From Larimichthys crocea (taxonomy: Eukaryota; Chordata; Actinopteri; Sciaenidae): a DNA stretch of 64,000 nt. Under the pieces are notes generated by a model that made no database searches, had not been told where the DNA came from, and saw nothing but the letters and a program-made list of their open reading frames with translations. The stretch covers positions 4,804,979 to 4,868,978 of the forward strand of contig NC_040022.1 in assembly GCF_000972845.2 (NCBI RefSeq), given 5' to 3'. This document shows positions 59,257 to 64,000 of this stretch, in pieces. Made by a program: the position numbers and the translations under genes. Position 1 is the first letter of the stretch, and each line of letters begins with the position of its first letter.

Positions 59257-60481
59257 GGGTCAAAGAAGAAGACACCAACTTTAAAAAATAAAGTGAGGTC
59301 AACTTCTGTCTTCACTCAGTCAGATAAAAAACTTACAAATTTCAGGCGGGGGTGCAGAAAAAAAACGTCCTTATGAATGATATACTTTTTAAAAAGTGTT
59401 CTTAAAGTGTGTCTTAAAGACGAGCACTCCTCCGTGAATCATAAAATCCCGCAATTTACCGAGAAACCCGCATCGAAAGTGATTTTATGTCGAGCTCCGA
59501 GCCAACACTCCGGGGGCGGCGCGAATTTGAAGTCCTCGACTTAAATGCTTCCGTGTAGACACACGTAATTTCCTGCTTTGATAAAGCGTTTGTTTGTTTG
59601 TTTAACGTGAACGTCGCTTTAATATCTACGTTTGTTTTCAAGTCACACGATCTCGGTTTGATTCCAACGTTAAAAATTTTCAAGTCACACGATCTCGGTT
59701 TGATTCCAACGTTAAAAAGTAAATGGAGAGTTTAAACTTCGCCCCAATTGATTTCTTATTTATTATTAGTTTGTGTCGAAGGAAGTGATTGACAGACACA
59801 CCTGACCATACTACGTCACGTGCTGTCACACCGCATAAAAAAGACACTTTTTGTAGTCTTAACATTTCAGAAACTACATATTCCAGTCTCCTGTATGTTA
59901 TTTCTCAACTGTGTTTCATTTGAAAAATATATATATATATATCATTTTATTATTATTATTTTCAATATGAGCCCTCAATTTATTTTATTTTATATTTATT
60001 TATTTAATTTTTTATTATTTCAATAAATTGTAATATGTTTGTATATTTTTAATACAATTTGTTTCAATATTTGATGTCACGCTTAAAATTTAATAAATAA
60101 ACAGGTGTCAAACATTTCAAAACATGTAAAAATAGACTGGATTATTTCAATGTTGGTGAAATGTTGGAGTTAAAATAAATAAATAAATAAACAAATAATG
60201 TCGTCACATGAGCGACAGTAAGGGGTTTGCTCGATTTATCGACTCGCTCGTCTGGTAGCGCGGTTAATCCACACTACGTCACGAACCCTCCGGTCACACC
60301 GGATGAATAAACAAACGCACCCGGTTGAGTTTGCTTGTCGCTTTCCGGCTACGTCACCAGTTTGCGGTAGCGGCGGTAGCGTGCGTGCCTTGTGTCTGTG
60401 CACTGACAGACTCGAGCGGCGGTGCAAAGGTTTGAGCTCCTCTGGACACTTGGGAAGTTTTTACTGTTGCCCAGGGTCAGC
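59257..60481. promoter_or_regulatory. Divergent 5' region shared by baxb and psme3
   Basis: baxb (minus) and psme3 (plus) begin 1.2 kb apart, head to head. The region has CpG-richer ends (59450-59560 and 60230-60480) flanking an AT-rich middle. Three TACGTCA motifs, resembling ATF/CREB sites, lie at 59812-59818, 60275-60281 and 60350-60356; the first overlaps a CACGTG E-box (59817-59822). A GC box with an E2F-like GGCGCGAA and adjacent TTTGAA lies at 59512-59531. A perfect 42-bp tandem duplication occupies 59635-59718. Functional use of any motif is inference. Confidence 0.5.
59635..59718. repeat. Perfect 42-bp tandem duplication upstream of baxb/psme3
   Basis: Unit 59635-59676 (starts TTTTCAAGTCACACGATCTC) is repeated exactly at 59677-59718. 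Confidence 0.9.
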
Positions 60482-60523
60482 ATGTCGTCTCTATTAAAGG
60501 TGAACAGCGAGCTGAAGAGCAAG
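60482..60523 (+). CDS. psme3: psme3 coding exon 1
   Basis: MSSLLKVNSELKSK, then donor gtgagc. An in-frame TGA at 60404-60406 precedes the ATG with no other ATG between, supporting this start. Phase 0 at its end. Confidence 0.9.
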
Positions 60524-62628
60524 GTGAGCTCCTCACACACACACACGCAACACGCATCACGCACCGGGCCTTAACACTGAGCTGCTCTGTGTTTACTCAC
60601 CCTCATGTCACACTTACTTTTCACTGGGCTCTATTTATTATACAATGCCAGATTTATATCAGCTATATTTTGCCAGCTTTATCTGTATCTGAACTCCAGC
60701 CTTGATTTTAATTCACATATTTTTATGTGAAGCCACGTGCAGCCATAAATTACAGCTGTGCAGTGCATACAGTCATTTAAAGGTGCAGTGTGTAAGATTC
60801 AGAGCCTTTATTTTTAGAATAAGGCAGACATGAAATACAATATTCATAACTATGTTTCATTGCATGCATAATCACCTGATAATAACAATCTTTTTGGTAT
60901 TGTTACTTTTTTATATCTACAGTAGGAGCGGGTCCTCTTTCATGGAGGCCGCCTGTAGAAACACCGTGTTTCTACAGTAGCCCAGAACAGACAAACTAAA
61001 TACTGACTCTAGACAGGGCCTTTCAGTGTTGTTTCTCTTTTTACACAAGGAAGGTGAGGCAATTCAGCGATTACAACACTAGATGCAGCTAAATTCCACA
61101 CACTGGACCTTTTTAAAGTGTAGTGGTCTGCACTTTTATAGTTCTCATTAACAAAACTAACTGTCTTAAGCCTAAATGAGGCTTGGCTAAGCGTTCCAGT
61201 CAAACATTTTTTTAAACCTTCATCAAACGCTCCTTTGTCTCATGATATGACATTCTGAGGTGAACATAAAACTTGATTAGCTGAGTTCTCTCCATTATAT
61301 AGTGGCTGTGTGCGTCTGAATAAATTATTATAGTAGCACATGATAAAACAAATAACACCTTCTGGGACTTTAGGGGCGTCGTACATTACTACAAATGTTT
61401 CTAATGATGTTTAACTCCAGAGGTATCTGTAATTTTAAGACGTCTGGAGAATTACTACACTACCCACAATCTGTAGGGTGCATCCAGATGGTTTTGGTGT
61501 TATATGATCCATACACAAGACAAGGTCAACACTATTATTCACAATACACTATGGAGGTGTACATATTTACTTTACATCAGAGTGAGTGAATTATTGGGGA
61601 ATTCAAAAAGTTTTTGTCACTGTTGAGCGCCTGTAAGAGTAAAAAGAGTGAACATGTGAAGAGTAGTGTTGTAACTGCCCATCAATGTGTTCACAGGTGG
61701 AAACCTTCAGGGAGCAGATCACCAGTGAGGTGAGTGTTTTGCATTGTACGGTTATGCGGGGATGTCCTCTCTGTTCCTTCTCTCTGGTTCAGGCGTCAGC
61801 ATGTTCACTGTGAGTTTTATCACAACATGTTTACTTATGTTTCTCACTGTAGGCCGAACACCTGGTCTCCAGCTTTTTTCCTCAAAAACTCCTGGAGTTG
61901 GATCAATTTCTTAAGGTAGGACCATATTGTACTCGTATATATCAAATTCAGATTTTCTCTTACTTTTCATGTCTCCTCTCTTTTTTTGTGTGTGTGTGTT
62001 TGTGTCTGTGTGTGCAGACGGTAATTTTTTCCCTTTTCCATATGATCTGTATCCAGGAGCCAATTTTCAACGTAACTGACCTGAAAGAAATCCATTCAGA
62101 GATCAAGTGCAAAATCCCAGAACCCATTGTCTTCACTAACAGCCATGATGGCGTGGACATGGTGAGTCTACGGTATATTTATCACATGGTTTCCATACGG
62201 TGGATTTCATTTATTCAGTGAAAACGAATGATGGAAATGATCATGTCACTAGCTTTTTCCATGAAGAAAAAAAAAACGCTTGACGATAAACAGACTCAAC
62301 TTAAATATGTTTGTGTCGCTACACTGGTACTGCACATCTGTAACTTTCAGCAGAGATGGTCACTTGTCACACAGATGCTACAAAGTTCTAACCTCCACAG
62401 ATGGTTCCTACTTATTATTATAATCACTCTATCCTCGATCTGTTCGATATTTGCTGAGATATTTAATTCTGGACCAAACTGATTGGTTAAGTGACCAACA
62501 GACCGGCGTTACCATCTGTAAAGCTGCACTACTATCATGCGTAGAAGAGAAATGACGTCTTCTGTTTGTGCTGCAGAATACAAAGAAGAGGAAACTAGAG
62601 GACGGAGTCACTGATGAGAGCTGGCAAG
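60482..62628 (+). CDS. psme3: Proteasome activator subunit 3 (PA28-gamma/REG-gamma), first five coding exons, partial
   Basis: Exons 60482-60523, 61697-61729, 61853-61915, 62057-62161 and 62577-62628 join in phase and encode 97 residues plus the first base of the next codon. The protein forms a heptameric nuclear ring on the 20S proteasome that opens the gate for ubiquitin-independent degradation. It reads MSSLLKVNSELKSK, then VETFREQITSE, the signature FFPQKLLELDQFLKEPIFNV and TNSHDGVDM. These match PSME3 (FFPKKLLELDSFLKEPILN, LTNSHDG) and not PSME1/2, which have FPKKI.ELD and a KEKE loop. A basic cluster TKKRKLE in exon 5 corresponds to the PSME3 nuclear localisation signal. The activation loop and C-terminal exons are beyond the right edge. 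Confidence 0.92.
60524..61696 (+). other. psme3 intron 1
   Basis: 1.17 kb between gtgagc and cag. It holds a short AC run at 60534-60546 and a full-length inverted-repeat element (60781-61110) described separately. Nothing else is recognised. Confidence 0.8.
60781..61110. mobile_element. MITE-like element, copy 2, inside psme3 intron 1
   Basis: Begins AGGTGCAGTGTGTAAGATTC after TTAA (60777-60780) and ends ATTCCACACACTGGACCT, followed two bases later by TTAA (61113-61116). Internal phrases ACAATATTCATAACTATGTT and GGGTCCTCTTTCATGGAGGC match copy 1. Confidence 0.7.
61697..61729 (+). CDS. psme3: psme3 coding exon 2
   Basis: The acceptor is tgttcacag and the donor gtgagt. It encodes VETFREQITSE (33 nt, phase 0), matching PSME3 V.(S/T)FRE.ITSE. 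Confidence 0.9.
61853..61915 (+). CDS. psme3: psme3 coding exon 3
   Basis: The acceptor is ctcactgtag and the donor gtagga. It encodes AEHLVSSFFPQKLLELDQFL plus K (21 codons, phase 0), the most diagnostic PA28-gamma segment in the window. Confidence 0.92.
62057..62161 (+). CDS. psme3: psme3 coding exon 4
   Basis: The acceptor is ctgtatccag and the donor gtgagt. 35 codons run from EPIFNVTDLKEIHSEIKCKI to TNSHDGVDM. The C-terminal P.P(I/V)..TNSHDG is shared with vertebrate PSME3. Confidence 0.92.
62577..62628 (+). CDS. psme3: psme3 coding exon 5 with nuclear localisation signal
   Basis: The acceptor is tgtgctgcag and the donor gtaaaa. It encodes NTKKRKLEDGVTDESWQ plus one base of a glycine codon, matching the (Y)KKRRLDE....FQG segment of mammalian PSME3. 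The basic KKRK cluster is the likely nuclear localisation signal. Confidence 0.88.
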
Positions 62629-64000
62629 GTAAAAACAAAAACATTCCCCAGTGTCATAATAATACATTTATTTTGTCTTTTATTTTATGGGAATCTGTCT
62701 CGGCAAGATCAAAAAAACGTTTTACAAAGCTGTGTGAACATCCTAATCCAGAGATAGGAGCGAGAGAGAGTGAGTGAGTGAGGGAGAAGCATGTGATTGA
62801 CCAAATGACCAGACCGATTTGAGCAGGCTTTGATTGAAACGGTCCAGAGCAAAAGAGGCAGAACACATTCGTCTGACAACTATTTAGCTTTTTATTAGCT
62901 TATTTTGAAGTTATACTATGCAAGTATCTATTATAAAGTCTTCTGGATCGTTTTTTGTTTATCAAATTTCTAATCAGACTCCAGAGGGAAGTCTTGGCCT
63001 GGATATCCCATATCCGTTTTCTGGATATCCATTCCCTCATGGTCTATATAAATTGCAAAATTCAGTCACTAAGAGGGTCTGAAAAGTCGGCAAGTTAAGA
63101 AATTTGGCAGCACTGTGAGAACGTAATATTTACCAAATAAGAAGAAAAGGGAGTTTTCTTCCCTTGAAAGTATTAATTTCTCTCTCTCTCAAACAAACCT
63201 TCTGTGAAAGCAACTTGATGTCTAGCATCCAGAACAAAACATAATACTGGAGTTTAAGTAGCTTTATGGCATATGGCAAAGCATATCAACACAATCTAGA
63301 CCATATTGAACATAAATCAACAGTTTTATAAAACAGACACTCCATCAGCCGGCTCGATTCCAGTTGAGAAGTGTTTTTGCCTGGATGCAAACTTCATGCA
63401 GCATCACAAGTCTACAAGTTTACAAAGACTGCTTCCTGTTGCTTTCTAGTCAACATATGTTGTTGAGTTTTCAGTCCCAGTACAACAAGCACATAGTTTT
63501 GACTTCCTCCTTTTCTAACTTTTCACCAGGACTCACATATTTATTTATTTCTTTTTTTTTATGCGAGTCCTCATTTCCTTAAATTTATGGGGTTTTTCCC
63601 TTGGTATGCAGTTCTTGTTTTGCTTACTGGTTGGCTGCAGTTAAATTCAATTTTGAGTGTCACATTTCTAACCATTGCATTTTTAAAATATTTTTAAACA
63701 TAATATAATTCCTATTGCTTTTTTTGATCCCTGGAAAACTCCTACTTCTACTACTTTTGTATTTGATAGTGGTGGCAAGGAGACTTGGGTAATGGATAAT
63801 GGACACTGGCCCCCAAAAAAGGTTGCGAACCACTGTTCTAGACCAATGACAGACCAGACCAAGCCCAGTTCAGACCAACTCGCCACAATATTATAAGGAC
63901 TATAGGGAAATGTTTAGCTCGACTCAAGCCAGCTGACCATGTCACCTGCGACTTGGCTTGTTAAGTCACCAGTTGCCGGTTTTGGAACATAAAACAGACA
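62629..64000 (+). other. psme3 intron 5 (partial)
   Basis: This stretch runs from the donor after exon 5 to the right edge. I looked for the next PSME3 exon (expected KVF..P.G motif) and did not find it, so the intron exceeds 1.37 kb. Contents are AT-rich, with a short GAGTGA run near 62764-62782. No repeat family was recognised with confidence. Confidence 0.65.

Overview
The window is nuclear DNA of a teleost fish, most likely a percomorph. The genes have vertebrate-type short exons and long introns with GT..AG splice sites. (AC)n/(CT)n microsatellites are very dense, and there are many degraded fish-type interspersed repeats: non-LTR retrotransposon 3' ends carrying (GGAT)n tails, Tc1-like relics, short inverted-repeat elements and one solo LTR. 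No bacterial, viral or CRISPR features were seen.

Three protein-coding genes can be supported, all by exon-by-exon reading of splice sites and codon phase. (1) A Kv3-type voltage-gated potassium channel, kcnc3-like, on the minus strand: exon 1 (T1/BTB domain) at 32618-33160 and exon 2 (S1 helix) at 691-822. A ~31.8 kb intron separates them, and the rest of the gene lies beyond the left edge. (2) A complete six-exon Bax paralogue (baxb-like, 201 aa) on the minus strand at 54479-59256, with BH3, BH1, BH2 and a C-terminal membrane anchor. (3) The first five coding exons of psme3 (PA28-gamma proteasome activator) on the plus strand at 60482-62628, running off the right edge. baxb and psme3 are head to head across a ~1.2 kb shared upstream region containing three TACGTCA (ATF/CREB-like) motifs.

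Layout: 1-690 is kcnc3 intron 2; 823-32617 is kcnc3 intron 1, which holds most of the repeats, including a clean solo LTR at 12931-13541 and a Tc1-like relic at 10368-10975; 33161-54478 is a ~21 kb intergenic stretch with no recognisable gene apart from a doubtful 91-aa ORF at 53884-54159; 54479-59256 is baxb; 59257-60481 is the divergent promoter region; 60482-64000 is psme3. The three proteins do not form a pathway: one is a neuronal fast-delayed-rectifier channel, one an apoptotic effector and one a nuclear proteasome activator. KCNC3 and BAX also lie on the same chromosome arm in human (19q13.33), so kcnc3-baxb linkage is probably ancestral; human PSME3 lies elsewhere (17q21).

I found no convincing unknown biological system. 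The most notable points are an intron inside the Kv3 S1-S2 loop, a NWGR to NWER change in the Bax BH1 motif, a microsatellite starting directly at the baxb stop codon, the shared baxb/psme3 promoter region, and several mobile-element insertions whose target-site duplications can be read by eye.
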